This document shows, piece by piece, positions 23,263 through 32,967 of a stretch of DNA of 48,863 nt (the first letter of the stretch is position 1; each line of letters begins with the position of its first letter). The DNA lies in NCBI RefSeq assembly GCF_019247615.1, contig NZ_JAFBAT010000075.1, forward strand, positions 1-48,863. The letters run 5' to 3'. This stretch comes from Mycobacterium sp. (GTDB lineage: Bacteria; Actinomycetota; Actinomycetes; Mycobacteriales; Mycobacteriaceae). The notes under the pieces are model-generated. The model did no database searches. It was given only the letters and a program-made list of their open reading frames with translations, and was not told the origin of the DNA. The position numbers and the translations under genes were made by a program.

Positions 23263-24822
23263 ATGGTTGCCGGCCCGCGCATCGCTGACCTGATCGAGGC
23301 GGCGGCGACCCCGCGACCGGAGGCGCCCGCGCTCGTGGTCGGGCCGGATCGCACACCGGTCACCTACCGCGACTTGACCCGACTGGTTGACCAGCTGGCC
23401 GATCGGCTGACGCGGGGTGGCCTGCTGCGGGGTGATCGGGTCGCGCTGCGCGCCGGGAGCAACGCCGAATTCGTCGTCGGCTTGCTGGCCGGGTTGCGCG
23501 CGGAGCTGATTGTGGTCCCACTGGACCCCGCCCTGCCCGTCAGCGAACAGCGCGCCCGCAGCGACGCGGCGGGAGCGCGTGCGGTGCTCGTCGACGGTGA
23601 CCGGCCCGGCGACAGCAACGAACCGAGTGTGCGATGGTGGCCCGTCACCGTTGGCGTCGGCCATGACGGGAATGCGATGGCGACGCACCTGGAGGCCGCT
23701 GCGCCGCCGGCGGACTGCCCTGCGAGACCCGAAGGCCTACACGACGACGACGCCATGATCATGTTCACCGGCGGAACGACGGGTGTGCCGAAGATGGTCC
23801 CGTGGACCCACGACAACGTTGCCGGGGTGGTGCGCGCCATCGCCGCCGGCTACGGGCTCGGACCGCAGGACGCGACCGTGGCCGTGATGCCGCTCTATCA
23901 CGGCCACGGGCTGATCGCCGCATTGCTGTCGACCCTGGCGTCGGGCGGTACGGTTTTGCTGCCGGCACGCGGTCGGTTCTCGGCGCATACGTTCTGGGAC
24001 GACATGGAGGCGGTCGGGGCGACGTGGTACACCGCGGTTCCGACGATTCACCAGATCCTGCTGGAGCGCAATCAGACCGAGCAACCGCGGTACAGACCGC
24101 CGACACTGCGGTTCATCCGCAGCTGCAGCGCCCCGCTCACACCGGAAACGGCTCGGGCACTGCGGGACACGTTCGCGGCGCCGGTGGTGTGCGCCTTCGG
24201 CATGACCGAGGCGACCCATCAGGTCGCCACCACGGGCATCGATCGCGTGCATCGAGGCGAAAGTCCTGCTGGCACACCCGGTCTCGTCGGCCGTTCGACC
24301 GGACCCGAGATCCGGATCGCCGGCCCGCAGGGCCAGCCACTACCGGCCGAAGCTGTCGGCGAGGTCTGGTTGCGCGGCCCCACGGTGGTGCGCGGCTACC
24401 TCGGTGACCCGGCGATAACCGCCGCCAATTTCACCGACGGCTGGTTGCGCACCGGCGACCTGGGATCTCTTTCGGCGACCGGCGATTTGAGCATCCGTGG
24501 CCGCATCAAGGAACTGATCAACCGGGGCGGCGAGAAGATCTCGCCCGAGCGCGTCGAGGGCGTGCTGGCCACCCACCCCAACGTGCTGGAGGTCGCCGTG
24601 TTCGGCGTGCCGGACAAGATGTATGGGGAGACGGTGGGCGCGGTGATCGTCCCCAGGAAATCGCCCGCCCCCTCGGCGGGCGAGCTTGCCGTGTTCTGTC
24701 GGGAGCGGTTGGCCGCCTTCGAAGTGCCCGCCACGTTCCGCGAAGCCGAGGAGTTGCCGCATACCGCGAAGGGCTCACTGGACCGACGCGCCGTGGCCGA
24801 AAGGTTCGGCCGCGACAGCTAG
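23263..24822 (+). CDS. fadD7: Acyl-CoA synthetase FadD7, probable oxalate-CoA ligase
   Basis: The product is 519 aa and starts at the ATG after GGAAGGGG. ANL motifs are MFTGGTTGVPKMVPWTH (P-loop), FGMTEATHQ (A5), WLRTGDLGS and the hinge GRIKELINRGGEKISPERVE, with the C-terminal TAKGSLDRR containing the catalytic Lys. Length and position next to oxcA match Rv0119, and plant/yeast oxalyl-CoA synthetases are in the same subgroup. With OxcA it would form a two-step oxalate degradation pathway. It converges with fusA2 18 bases downstream. Confidence 0.9.
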   Translation: MVAGPRIADLIEAAATPRPEAPALVVGPDRTPVTYRDLTRLVDQLADRLTRGGLLRGDRVALRAGSNAEFVVGLLAGLRAELIVVPLDPALPVSEQRARSDAAGARAVLVDGDRPGDSNEPSVRWWPVTVGVGHDGNAMATHLEAAAPPADCPARPEGLHDDDAMIMFTGGTTGVPKMVPWTHDNVAGVVRAIAAGYGLGPQDATVAVMPLYHGHGLIAALLSTLASGGTVLLPARGRFSAHTFWDDMEAVGATWYTAVPTIHQILLERNQTEQPRYRPPTLRFIRSCSAPLTPETARALRDTFAAPVVCAFGMTEATHQVATTGIDRVHRGESPAGTPGLVGRSTGPEIRIAGPQGQPLPAEAVGEVWLRGPTVVRGYLGDPAITAANFTDGWLRTGDLGSLSATGDLSIRGRIKELINRGGEKISPERVEGVLATHPNVLEVAVFGVPDKMYGETVGAVIVPRKSPAPSAGELAVFCRERLAAFEVPATFREAEELPHTAKGSLDRRAVAERFGRDS

Positions 24823-24840
24823 GCCCAAAGGCACCGGCAT

Positions 24841-27006
24841 TCACGCGGTTGATTTCACCTTGGCCGCAGCCGTTTCCGGCATCGGTTCGTAGCGGACGAA
24901 CGAACGGGTGAAGGACGCCGCCCCATGCGAAAGCGAACGCAGATCGATCGCATAGCGGGTCAGCTCGACCTGAGGCACCTCGGCTTTGACCACCGTGCGC
25001 TCGTGGCCGGCGGTATCGGTGCCGAGCACGCGTCCACGCCGCCCCGACAGGTCGCCCATCACCGCGCCCACGTAGTCATCCGGCACCAGCACCGAGATCT
25101 CGTCGATCGGCTCGAGCAGGATCACCTTCGTCGCCGCCGCGGCCTCCCGCAGGGCCAGCGCTCCTGCCGCCTGGAACGCGAAATCCGATGAATCCACGCT
25201 GTGCGCCTTGCCGTCGAACAGCGTCACCCGGATGTCGACCATGGGGTACCCGGCGTGCACCCCCTTTTCCATCTGCGCGCGGACGCCTTTTTCCACGCTG
25301 GGAATGAAATTCCGGGGCACCGCTCCGCCCACCACCTTGTCGACGAACTCAAACCCGGCACCCTCCGGCAGCGGCTCGACCTCGATGTCGCAGACCGCGT
25401 ATTGGCCGTGCCCACCCGACTGCTTGATGTGACGCCCGTGGCCTTTTGCCTTGCCGCCCAACGTCTCCCGCAGTGGGACGCGGAGCTCCACCGTGTCGAC
25501 GCTGACACCGTACCGGTTGGCCAGCGCGTCCAGGACGACGCCGGCATGGGCCTCGCCCATGCACCACAGCACGATCTGGTGCGTCTCCTGGTTCTGCTCG
25601 ATCCGCAGTGTCGGGTCCTCGGCGGCCAACCGCCCCAGCCCCACCGACAGCTTGTCCTCGTCGGCCTTGGCATGAGCCTCGATCGCGATCGGCAGCAGCG
25701 GCTCCGGCATGGTCCAGGGCCGCAGCACCAGCGGCTCGGACTTGTCCGAGAGTGTGTCGCCGGTTTCGGCCCGACTCAGCTTGCCGATCGCGCAGATGTC
25801 GCCCGCCACCGCGGCGGGGGCGGGGCGCTGTTGCTTGCCGAGGGGGAAGGACAGCACTCCAATGCGTTCGTCTTCGTCGTGGTCCGGGTGCGAGTTGCCG
25901 TGGGAGTTCGAGCCGTTGGCTCCGCCGAAAAACGACGAAAAGTGGCCCGAGACATGGACCGTCGCGTCGGGCCTGATGGTCCCCGAGAACACGCGCACCA
26001 GGCTGACCCTGCCCACGTAGGGGTCCGACGTCGTCTTGACCACCTCGGCGAGCAAGGGCGCGCCGACATCACAAGCGAGCGAAGCGTGCCGGGCGCCTTG
26101 GGGTGTGAAGACCTCGGGTAGCGGATGTTCCATCGGGGATGGGAATCCCCGGGTGGCTACCTCGAGCAATTCCAGGGTGCCGACGCCGGTGGTGCTGCAC
26201 ACCGGGATCACCGGGAAGAACGAGCCGCGCGCAACCGCTTTCTCCAGATCCTCGATGAGCACCGATTCGTCGATCGCCTCACCGCCGAGATAGCGGTCCA
26301 TCAGCGACTCGTCCTCGGATTCCTCGATGATCCCTTCGATCAGCGTGCCACGGGCCTCCTCGATGAGGTCGGCGTCCGACGGGTCCGGCGGATGCAGGGT
26401 TCGCTTGCCGTCGGCGTACTGGTAGCGCGTTTGCGACAGCAACCCGATCAGGCCCGTGCAGTTGGGGGAAGTCGGCAGATAGAGTGGTAAGACCTTGTCG
26501 CCGAAGGCGTTCTGGGCCGCGCCCAGGGCCTCTTGATAGTTCGCCCGGGCGTGGTCGAGCTTGGTGATCACCACGGCGCGGGGCATGGCGACCTGACTAC
26601 ATTCCTGCCACAGCGACTTCGTTGGTTCGTCCACGCCTTCGTTCGCGGCGATCACGAACAGCGCGCAATCCGCGGCCCGCAAGCCGGCGCGCAACTCGCC
26701 GACGAAGTCGGCATACCCGGGCGTGTCGACCAGGTTGATCTTGACGCCGTTGTGTGACAGGGAGGCCACCGCAAGCCCCACGGACCGCTGTTGGCGGATC
26801 TCGGCATCGTCGTAATCGCAGACCGTGCTGCCTTCGGTGACCGAACCCGGCCTCGAGAGCACTCCGGCGGCGACGAGCAATGCCTCGACCAGGGTGGTCT
26901 TGCCGCCCCCCGAGGGTCCTACCAGGACCACATTGCGAACGTCGGCCGGACTGTTCGCGGTGGGGGCGGCTGCCGCGCCCTGGGAAGCGTTCGCCTTGTC
27001 CGCCAT
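24841..27006 (-). CDS. fusA2: Elongation factor G-like protein FusA2
   Basis: The start is MADKANASQG at 27006, behind CTGGAGGAAAG, giving 721 aa (Rv0120c is 714 aa). The domain order is as in EF-G: a G domain with GPSGGGKTT (G1), DTPGYADF (G3) and ITKLDH (G4, with T for the usual N of NKxD), then the beta-barrel domain II and domains III-V, including VEKGVRAQMEKGVHAGYPMVD. The divergent G1 and G4 motifs mark it as the paralogue, not the main translocase. Its job is unclear; roles in ribosome recycling or stress have been discussed for such paralogues. It lies convergent to fadD7 and 141 bases after the Rv0121c-like gene. Confidence 0.93.
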   Translation of the reverse strand: MADKANASQGAAAAPTANSPADVRNVVLVGPSGGGKTTLVEALLVAAGVLSRPGSVTEGSTVCDYDDAEIRQQRSVGLAVASLSHNGVKINLVDTPGYADFVGELRAGLRAADCALFVIAANEGVDEPTKSLWQECSQVAMPRAVVITKLDHARANYQEALGAAQNAFGDKVLPLYLPTSPNCTGLIGLLSQTRYQYADGKRTLHPPDPSDADLIEEARGTLIEGIIEESEDESLMDRYLGGEAIDESVLIEDLEKAVARGSFFPVIPVCSTTGVGTLELLEVATRGFPSPMEHPLPEVFTPQGARHASLACDVGAPLLAEVVKTTSDPYVGRVSLVRVFSGTIRPDATVHVSGHFSSFFGGANGSNSHGNSHPDHDEDERIGVLSFPLGKQQRPAPAAVAGDICAIGKLSRAETGDTLSDKSEPLVLRPWTMPEPLLPIAIEAHAKADEDKLSVGLGRLAAEDPTLRIEQNQETHQIVLWCMGEAHAGVVLDALANRYGVSVDTVELRVPLRETLGGKAKGHGRHIKQSGGHGQYAVCDIEVEPLPEGAGFEFVDKVVGGAVPRNFIPSVEKGVRAQMEKGVHAGYPMVDIRVTLFDGKAHSVDSSDFAFQAAGALALREAAAATKVILLEPIDEISVLVPDDYVGAVMGDLSGRRGRVLGTDTAGHERTVVKAEVPQVELTRYAIDLRSLSHGAASFTRSFVRYEPMPETAAAKVKSTA

Positions 27007-27113
27007 ACTTTCCTCCAGTTCCCGCAAGTCCATTGGCTCGCCGTGTGTGTCGTGCACCACAGTCCCCAGTAAGCAACTTTTCCCCCAACCGCGGCCCAAC
27101 ACAAGGCCACCGG

Positions 27114-27132
27114 CCCACCACAATCGGGTGGG
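27114..27132 (-). terminator. Weak hairpin after the Rv0121c-like gene
   Basis: CCCACC and GGTGGG pair around a seven-base loop 15 bases downstream of the gene stop on the minus strand. There is no T-run, and the stem is short. Confidence 0.3.
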
Positions 27133-27147
27133 TCCGAACCGGCCGGA

Positions 27148-27573
27148 TCAGGCGTGCCAGCTCGACCAGCGGTGCACCGTGATCGCTATGACCGGCCCAT
27201 CCAAAGAAAACGATTGATACTGAGGGTATTTCGCACGCAGCAAGCGATATCCGGTGTCCATCGCGTCACCGCCGGAATGAATCTCGGCCACACCGTCGGC
27301 CCGGATCCACCACAATCGCGTCCAATCATCGACGTAATGGTCGACGAGCAGGCAGACCCTTGGATGGCTTTCGATGTTGGATAGGCGGCGCAGCCTTCGC
27401 GTTGCCTTCCGCTTCCCGTCAATGGCGGTGTACACCGTGTCGCGCCCCGCGGGCCCGCCGACGTCGGCCGCGAACACCACCGGCACCACGTGCGGCATGC
27501 CGTCGGGCGTGAGGGTGGCCAGCCGGGCGACGGGGGACTGTGTGAACCTGACCCTGGGGTCGAATTCGCCCAC
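27148..27573 (-). CDS. Pyridoxamine-phosphate-oxidase-fold protein of the Rv0121c type (likely F420-binding)
   Basis: The product is 141 aa with the split-barrel FMN/F420-binding fold: RVRFTQSPVARLATLTPDGMPHVVPVVFA at the N-terminus, AIDGKRKATRRLRRL with the phosphate-binding basic cluster, and a strand VCLLVDHYVDDW. It matches the mycobacterial Rv0121c family, whose members are generally grouped with F420-dependent reductases. The substrate is unknown. Position between fusA2 and the pepA region agrees with the M. tuberculosis order. Confidence 0.88.
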   Translation of the reverse strand: MGEFDPRVRFTQSPVARLATLTPDGMPHVVPVVFAADVGGPAGRDTVYTAIDGKRKATRRLRRLSNIESHPRVCLLVDHYVDDWTRLWWIRADGVAEIHSGGDAMDTGYRLLRAKYPQYQSFSLDGPVIAITVHRWSSWHA

Positions 27574-27660
27574 TCATTCAGCTTAGGGTTCCGCCTGCTT
27601 GGCGCGTACCGCGCCGATCAGTGGGACTCGGGTAAGAGGCGGTCCATGGCCTCGTGTTGC

Positions 27661-27963
27661 TCAGCGCACCGCCGTGATCACCCGAAGCAGTTCCTGGAGC
27701 CGGTGCGCGTCGTCGCTGTGGGTATAAGCGTCGAGCCAATTAGTGAGCTTGGCTACGAGTCCGGCGGGCAAGGCCGAGCCCTGTCCCGCCAGGATTTGCA
27801 GTACCGCGTCGATCGCGGCGTATGAGTCGCCTGAACCGATGGCGGCGTAAAGCCGGTCGCGCTCACGGTCCCGGTTGGCGAGTAGAGGGCTGATCGCCTC
27901 AGCCAGTTCCCACGCCAGGTCGGATGCGGCCCAGTCGTCCACCTTCTCATCTTCGGTGGCCAA
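27661..27963 (-). CDS. Small hypothetical protein (about 100 aa)
   Basis: The ORF opens with TTG at 27963 (reads ATEDEKVDDW after the start); a GTG at 27942 is an alternative. It encodes an acidic, mostly helical soluble protein with two helix-rich parts (LAWELAEAISPLLANRDRE and YAAIDAVLQILAGQG). No motif or family is recognised. Codon use looks like a real mycobacterial gene and there is no competing ORF on the other strand. It stands alone between the Rv0121c-like gene and the GGDEF gene. Confidence 0.6.
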   Translation of the reverse strand: MATEDEKVDDWAASDLAWELAEAISPLLANRDRERDRLYAAIGSGDSYAAIDAVLQILAGQGSALPAGLVAKLTNWLDAYTHSDDAHRLQELLRVITAVR

Positions 27964-28178
27964 ACGAATCCATAAATTGCCGCGAAGTAAATTTCCTCGA
28001 AGCCTCGCAACCAGAGACGAGGCCGCGAAACTGTCCGGCGTCGAATGAGCCGGCGCCGGGCCATCGAGTCTCGATGAGGGGTAATCGGGTCTCCGCCGAG
28101 ACCGCGGTATTCAGAGCTTGTCAGACATATGAGATCAATCGCCGTGCCCGTATGTTTGAAAAATGCCACCGGGCAATG

Positions 28179-28200
28179 ACTTCTCCGCGACTTCTCCGCG
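28179..28200. repeat. Two tandem copies of ACTTCTCCGCG
   Basis: A perfect 11-base tandem duplication lies 28 bases before the start of the GGDEF gene. The 264-base gap around it is somewhat AT-richer than the neighbours and also contains GGTCTC-CGCC-GAGACC (28088-28103), a perfect six-base inverted repeat that may be an operator. Confidence 0.6.
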
Positions 28201-28227
28201 GGCCACCAACGTGCGCGGGTGATGTAG

Positions 28228-29313
28228 GTGATCAGCTGGCGACCGAACCCGCACTACGACTGGCTGTCCGGGTATCTTGCTGCGCGGCGTTTGATCGTGG
28301 TGACACGCGCCCTGATGGCCTTTCTCATGGCGTCGTACATCGGATGCCTGCTTGCCCTGCTGGCGGGTAGAGACAGCCCCCACGGGTCCATACCGATTGC
28401 GATGACGTGGATCGCGTGCGCTGGGGGCGTCGCCGGGCTGCTGTTGTGGGTATGCCGCTGGCCCACCTGCGCACAATCGATGGCGTTCGCCCTCGGGCTC
28501 AACATCAGCATCGCGTTGGCATGCCTGGCCTATCCCAATCCGCTGGCCGGGATCATCGGCTGCATCGCCTTCGCCACGTGCGGCGCCTATATCGCCTTAT
28601 TCCAGACGGCCGGGTGGGTGCTTTACAACTTCGCCGTGAGCGCCGCCGTCGCCTCGATTCAGGCGGCACGGCTGGCCGCATCCGGACATCCCGCTCTCGC
28701 AGGGGTCGACCTATGGCTGGTGATCCAGGTCAATATTGCTCTGCCTGTGGCGATCCACGCCCTGGTTAGGGCCGTAGCAGGTGATCTGTTGCAGGCCGAG
28801 CACGACCCCTTAACCAACCTCCTCAACCGGCGCGCCTTCAATCACAAAGTCCTCGGGATAATCACCACCCGCCGCAAGGTCGACACCCATCTGGTGGTGC
28901 TGGTCATGGATCTCGACAACTTCAAAGCTGTCAACGACACGCGCGGGCACAATGCCGGTGACCAAGCGCTCGTCGCCGTCGCCCATGCACTGCTAACCCT
29001 GGTCGACGGTCACCAAGCCACGATCGCACGAAGCGGCGGTGAGGAATTCGTCTTAGCCGCCCTATCGCCGACCTGCAACGCAGAGGCTTTGGCCAACGAG
29101 GTCTGCGATGCTGTCGCCGCCTTGCCGGCCGCAATCACAGCCAGCGTGGGCACCGCCTGCGCCCATGTCGATGACGAAACACTCGCCGTGTATCACGCAC
29201 TCCTCAAGGATCTCATCACCGCCGCCGACACCGCGATGTACACCGCCAAACGCCGCGGCGGCAACCAAACCCACCACCACGGCCTCCTATCTGGGCACCG
29301 GGACAGGATCTGA
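28228..29313 (+). CDS. Membrane-bound GGDEF diguanylate cyclase
   Basis: The product is 361 aa from a GTG start. The first 180 residues hold about six hydrophobic helices forming a membrane sensor (LIVVTRALMAFLMASYIGCL and onward). The GGDEF domain starts at DPLTNLLNRRAF (about residue 192) and contains MDLDNFKAVND and the active-site loop RSGGEEFV. The active site looks complete, so it should make c-di-GMP from GTP. The RxxD inhibitory site expected just before GGEEF is absent. No EAL or HD-GYP domain is attached. It ends with a His-rich tail. It is not in the M. tuberculosis order here, where Rv0122-Rv0124 would be. Confidence 0.88.
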   Translation: MISWRPNPHYDWLSGYLAARRLIVVTRALMAFLMASYIGCLLALLAGRDSPHGSIPIAMTWIACAGGVAGLLLWVCRWPTCAQSMAFALGLNISIALACLAYPNPLAGIIGCIAFATCGAYIALFQTAGWVLYNFAVSAAVASIQAARLAASGHPALAGVDLWLVIQVNIALPVAIHALVRAVAGDLLQAEHDPLTNLLNRRAFNHKVLGIITTRRKVDTHLVVLVMDLDNFKAVNDTRGHNAGDQALVAVAHALLTLVDGHQATIARSGGEEFVLAALSPTCNAEALANEVCDAVAALPAAITASVGTACAHVDDETLAVYHALLKDLITAADTAMYTAKRRGGNQTHHHGLLSGHRDRI

Positions 29314-29372
29314 TCAGCTCTCCTCGAGGCGTGCTGATGCTCGCTCCATGAGCCACGCCGTAGGTTTACCGC

Positions 29373-29834
29373 ATGCTGGCGGAGACACAGATCACCAACC
29401 TCCTGTATCGCTATGCCGAATGCATCGACGCCGGCGATCTCCCGGGGGCGGCAGCGCTGTTCGAGCACGCGCGTATCCGCATCGGCGGCACCGACGATCA
29501 GGACACCATCGATGCGGCCCGCCTGCTGGGCATCTGGAAGTCGCTGATCCTGCTCCACGCGGACGGCACACCCCGGACCAAGCATCTGACCACCAATCCG
29601 ATCATCGAGATCGACGATGAGGCCGGCACCGCGAGTTGCCGCAGCTATTACACCGTGCTGCAGCAGAGCGACGAGTTTCCCCTGCAGGCCATCGTCACGG
29701 GCCGCTACCACGACCGCTTCGAGCGCGTCGATGGCCGGTGGCGGTTTTCCTATCGTGACCTGACGCTCATCGACATGGTCGGGGACGTCAGCTGCCACCT
29801 GGCCCACCCCATCACTCCGGCCGAACGCCGCTGA
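29373..29834 (+). CDS. SnoaL-like / NTF2-fold protein
   Basis: The product is 153 aa with the SnoaL-like pattern: an N-terminal helix ITNLLYRYAECIDAGDLPGAAALFE, then strands HLTTNPIIEID and CRSYYTVLQQ, and a terminal YRDLTLIDMVGD. Such domains are found in polyketide cyclases and ring-dioxygenase beta subunits, and there is no partner gene here to choose between them. The function is unknown. It stands 59 bases after the GGDEF gene on the same strand. Confidence 0.85.
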   Translation: MLAETQITNLLYRYAECIDAGDLPGAAALFEHARIRIGGTDDQDTIDAARLLGIWKSLILLHADGTPRTKHLTTNPIIEIDDEAGTASCRSYYTVLQQSDEFPLQAIVTGRYHDRFERVDGRWRFSYRDLTLIDMVGDVSCHLAHPITPAERR

Positions 29835-29991
29835 GCAACCCGAGCAGATAGCCGCAGGGTAAGGGCCCAATGAGGGGCTCACCACTGCCGTGCATAGCTA
29901 CCTGCATTACGGTTATACGGATTAGGTCATATCGCCCGGACCCCGAGCTGGGCCAGTCCTCGTTCTTGGACGCGACGCAGGAGGTGACGGG

Positions 29992-31071
29992 ATGAGCAAA
30001 GGGCACCACCGCTCAGTCTGGTGGTCATGGTTGGTCAGCGTGCTGGCTGTGATCGGGCTGGGCATGGGCCTCGCCATCGCGCCGGCGTCCGCCACACCAT
30101 CCGGGCCGTCCACCCCGGCGCTCGACCGGTTCGACGATCGACCGATGGCGCCGCTCGACCCCTCGGGGATCGTCGGGCAGGTGGGGCCGCAGGTGGTCGA
30201 CATCAGCACCAAGTTCGGCTACAACAACGCGGTGGGCGCCGGAACCGGCATCGTCATCGATCCGGCCGGCGTAGTGCTGACCAACAACCACGTCATTTCG
30301 GGTGCCACGGACATCAGCGCGTTCGCCGTCGCCAACGGCCAGATCTACCCGGTTGACGTGGTCGGGTACAGCCGATCCGCGGACGTGGCGGTCCTGCAAC
30401 TGCGCGGGGCGGGCGGCCTGCCCAGCGCCAACATCGGTGGCGGGGTCGGGGTCGGTGACCCGGTCGTCGCGCTCGGCAATGCCGGTGGCCAGGGCGGAAC
30501 TCCGAGCGCGGTGGCCGGTAGGGTCGTCGCCCTCAACCAGAGCGTGTCGGCGACCGACACCCTCACCGGTGCTCAAGAGAATCTCGGCGGATTGATCCAG
30601 GCGGACGCCGCGATCAGGCCCGGCGACTCGGGCGGTCCCATGGTCAACAACGCCGGGCAGGTGATCGGCATGAACACCGCCGCCACCGACAGCTACAAGA
30701 TGTCCGGCGGCCAGGGCTTCGCCATTCCGATCGGTACGGCGATGGGCGTCGCCGGGCAGATCCGGTCCGGCGCCGGGTCGAACACCGTCCACATCGGTCC
30801 GACCGCCTTCCTCGGCCTGGGTGTGACGGACGCCGGCGGCAACGGCGCGCGGGTGGAACGGGTGGTCGGCAGCGGCCCCGCCGCGGCGGCCGGGATCTCG
30901 GCCGGCGACGTCATCACCGCCGTCGACAATGTCCCGATCAATGGGGCGACGTCGATGACCGACGTGCTCGTTCCGCATCACCCCGGCGACACGGTCATCC
31001 TGCACTGGCGCGCTCGAGGCGACGGCGATCGCAGCGCGCCGGTGACATTGGCTGATGGGCCACCGGCCTGA
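29992..31071 (+). CDS. pepA: Secreted trypsin-like serine protease PepA (Mtb32A-like)
   Basis: The start is an ATG preceded by CAGGAGGTGACGGG, a strong ribosome site. The product is 359 aa, close to Rv0125 (355). It has a signal peptide ending near APASA, a chymotrypsin-fold protease domain with the triad His in LTNNHV, Asp in SADVAVLQ and Ser in GDSGGPM, and a C-terminal PDZ domain starting near FLGLGV with GDVITAVDN. It acts outside the membrane as an HtrA-like protease. It precedes treS on the same strand by 120 bases. Confidence 0.94.
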   Translation: MSKGHHRSVWWSWLVSVLAVIGLGMGLAIAPASATPSGPSTPALDRFDDRPMAPLDPSGIVGQVGPQVVDISTKFGYNNAVGAGTGIVIDPAGVVLTNNHVISGATDISAFAVANGQIYPVDVVGYSRSADVAVLQLRGAGGLPSANIGGGVGVGDPVVALGNAGGQGGTPSAVAGRVVALNQSVSATDTLTGAQENLGGLIQADAAIRPGDSGGPMVNNAGQVIGMNTAATDSYKMSGGQGFAIPIGTAMGVAGQIRSGAGSNTVHIGPTAFLGLGVTDAGGNGARVERVVGSGPAAAAGISAGDVITAVDNVPINGATSMTDVLVPHHPGDTVILHWRARGDGDRSAPVTLADGPPA

Positions 31072-31191
31072 TTAAGCCCGGGTCATGCCCGTATCCCATC
31101 GAATTCGTTTGCGGCCCAGCGTGATTCGTCGCTTGACGGTAGGCGTGATTCCCGGCGACGCGCCTCGGGTACCCGTGGCAGCGTGGAATTG

Positions 31192-32967
31192 ATGAACGAC
31201 GCAAGAGACGCTGTCGAGCACGATCCTGCGGGGGGGAGTCACGTCGAGGGCGGCGTGGTGGAACACCCGAACGCCGAGGATTTCGGCAATGCCGCCGCGC
31301 TGCCGGCGGACCCGACGTGGTTCAAGCACGCCGTCTTCTACGAGGTGCTGGTCCGGGCGTTCTACGACGCGAGCGCCGACGGTGCCGGCGACCTTCGTGG
31401 GCTCCTCGAACGCCTGGACTACCTGCAGTGGCTCGGCATCGACTGCATCTGGCTGCCGCCCTTTTACGACTCGCCACTGCGGGACGGCGGCTACGACATT
31501 CGGGACTTCTACAAGGTGCTGCCCGAGTTCGGCACGGTCGACGATTTCGTCGCGCTGGTGGACGCCGCGCACCGGCGGGGCATCCGCGTCATCACGGACC
31601 TGGTGATGAATCACACGTCCGAGTCGCATCCCTGGTTCCAGGAGTCGCGCCGCGATCCCGATGGGCCATACGGGGATTACTACGTGTGGAGCGACACCAG
31701 CGAGAAATACGTCGACGCCCGCATCATCTTCGTCGACACCGAAGAGTCGAACTGGACGTTCGATCCGGTTCGTCGCCAGTTCTACTGGCACCGGTTCTTT
31801 TCCCATCAGCCGGACTTGAACTACGAAAACCCGGCCGTGCAGGAGGCGATGATCGACGTCATTCGCTTCTGGCTGGGACTCGGAATCGACGGGTTCCGCC
31901 TGGACGCGGTGCCCTACCTGTTCGAGCGGGAGGGCACCAATTGCGAGAACCTGCCCGAAACGCACGCATTTCTCAAGCGGGTGCGCAAGGTCGTCGACGA
32001 CGAGTTCCCCGGCCGGGTGCTGCTTGCCGAGGCCAACCAGTGGCCCGGCGACGTGGTCGAGTACTTCGGTGACCCGAGCACCGGCGGCGACGAATGCCAC
32101 ATGGCATTTCACTTTCCCTTGATGCCGCGCATATTCATGGCCGTCCGCCGGGAGTCGCGGTTTCCGATCTCGGAGATCATGGCGCAGACGCCGCCGATTC
32201 CCGACATGGCGCAGTGGGGGATATTTCTGCGCAACCATGACGAGTTGACCCTCGAAATGGTCAGCGATGAAGAGCGTGACTACATGTACGCCGAGTACGC
32301 CAAGGACCCGCGGATGAAGGCGAACGTCGGCATTCGCCGCCGATTGGCGCCCCTGCTGGACAACGACCGCAACCAGATCGAACTGTTCACCGCGCTGCTG
32401 CTCTCGCTGCCCGGCTCGCCGGTCCTCTACTACGGCGACGAGATCGGGATGGGCGACGTGATCTGGTTGGGCGATCGCGACGGCGTCCGCACCCCGATGC
32501 AGTGGACACCCGACCGCAACGCCGGGTTCTCCACGGCCAACCCCGGCCGGCTGTACTTGCCCCCGAGCCAGGACCCCGTCTACGGCTATCAGGCCGTCAA
32601 CGTCGAGGCCCAGCGGGATACGTCGACGTCGCTGCTGAACTTCACCAGAACGATGCTGTCGGTGCGGCGCCGGCACCACGCGTTCGCGATCGGCACCTTC
32701 GAAGAGCTCGGGGGGTCGAACCCGTCGGTGCTTGCGTTCATCCGCGAGGCGGGGGACGGTGCCGGCGACACCGTGCTGTGCGTCAACAACCTGTCCCGGT
32801 TCCCCCAGCCCATCGAACTGAACCTGCAGCACTGGAACGGCTGGACGCCGGTGGAGCTGACCGGACACGTGGAATTTCCCCGCATCGGTCACCTGCCCTA
32901 CCTGCTGACGCTGCCGGGACACGGCTTCTATTGGTTCCAGTTGTCCGCATCGGAGGAGAACCTATGA
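31192..32967 (+). CDS. treS: Trehalose synthase/maltose alpha-glucosyltransferase TreS
   Basis: The ATG at 31192 ([10 protein letters not shown]) is chosen over the GTG at 31183 because it fits the family N-terminus; the product is 591 aa. It is a GH13 enzyme that interconverts trehalose and maltose. The conserved GH13 regions are visible: [20 protein letters not shown] (nucleophile Asp), LLAEANQWP (acid/base Glu) and FLRNHDELT. Its stop overlaps the start of mak (ATGA), so both are made together for the route trehalose - maltose - maltose-1-phosphate that feeds GlgE alpha-glucan synthesis. Confidence 0.96.
   Translation: MNDARDAVEHDPAGGSHVEGGVVEHPNAEDFGNAAALPADPTWFKHAVFYEVLVRAFYDASADGAGDLRGLLERLDYLQWLGIDCIWLPPFYDSPLRDGGYDIRDFYKVLPEFGTVDDFVALVDAAHRRGIRVITDLVMNHTSESHPWFQESRRDPDGPYGDYYVWSDTSEKYVDARIIFVDTEESNWTFDPVRRQFYWHRFFSHQPDLNYENPAVQEAMIDVIRFWLGLGIDGFRLDAVPYLFEREGTNCENLPETHAFLKRVRKVVDDEFPGRVLLAEANQWPGDVVEYFGDPSTGGDECHMAFHFPLMPRIFMAVRRESRFPISEIMAQTPPIPDMAQWGIFLRNHDELTLEMVSDEERDYMYAEYAKDPRMKANVGIRRRLAPLLDNDRNQIELFTALLLSLPGSPVLYYGDEIGMGDVIWLGDRDGVRTPMQWTPDRNAGFSTANPGRLYLPPSQDPVYGYQAVNVEAQRDTSTSLLNFTRTMLSVRRRHHAFAIGTFEELGGSNPSVLAFIREAGDGAGDTVLCVNNLSRFPQPIELNLQHWNGWTPVELTGHVEFPRIGHLPYLLTLPGHGFYWFQLSASEENL

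Noticed and set aside
22917-23288. ORF with RRTGM repeats
   Set aside because: It only reads through the tandem DNA repeats upstream of fadD7 and overlaps the oxcA start on the other strand; it has no ribosome site.
31072-32922. 616-aa antisense ORF
   Set aside because: It is the exact complement of treS, whose catalytic motifs are unmistakable.
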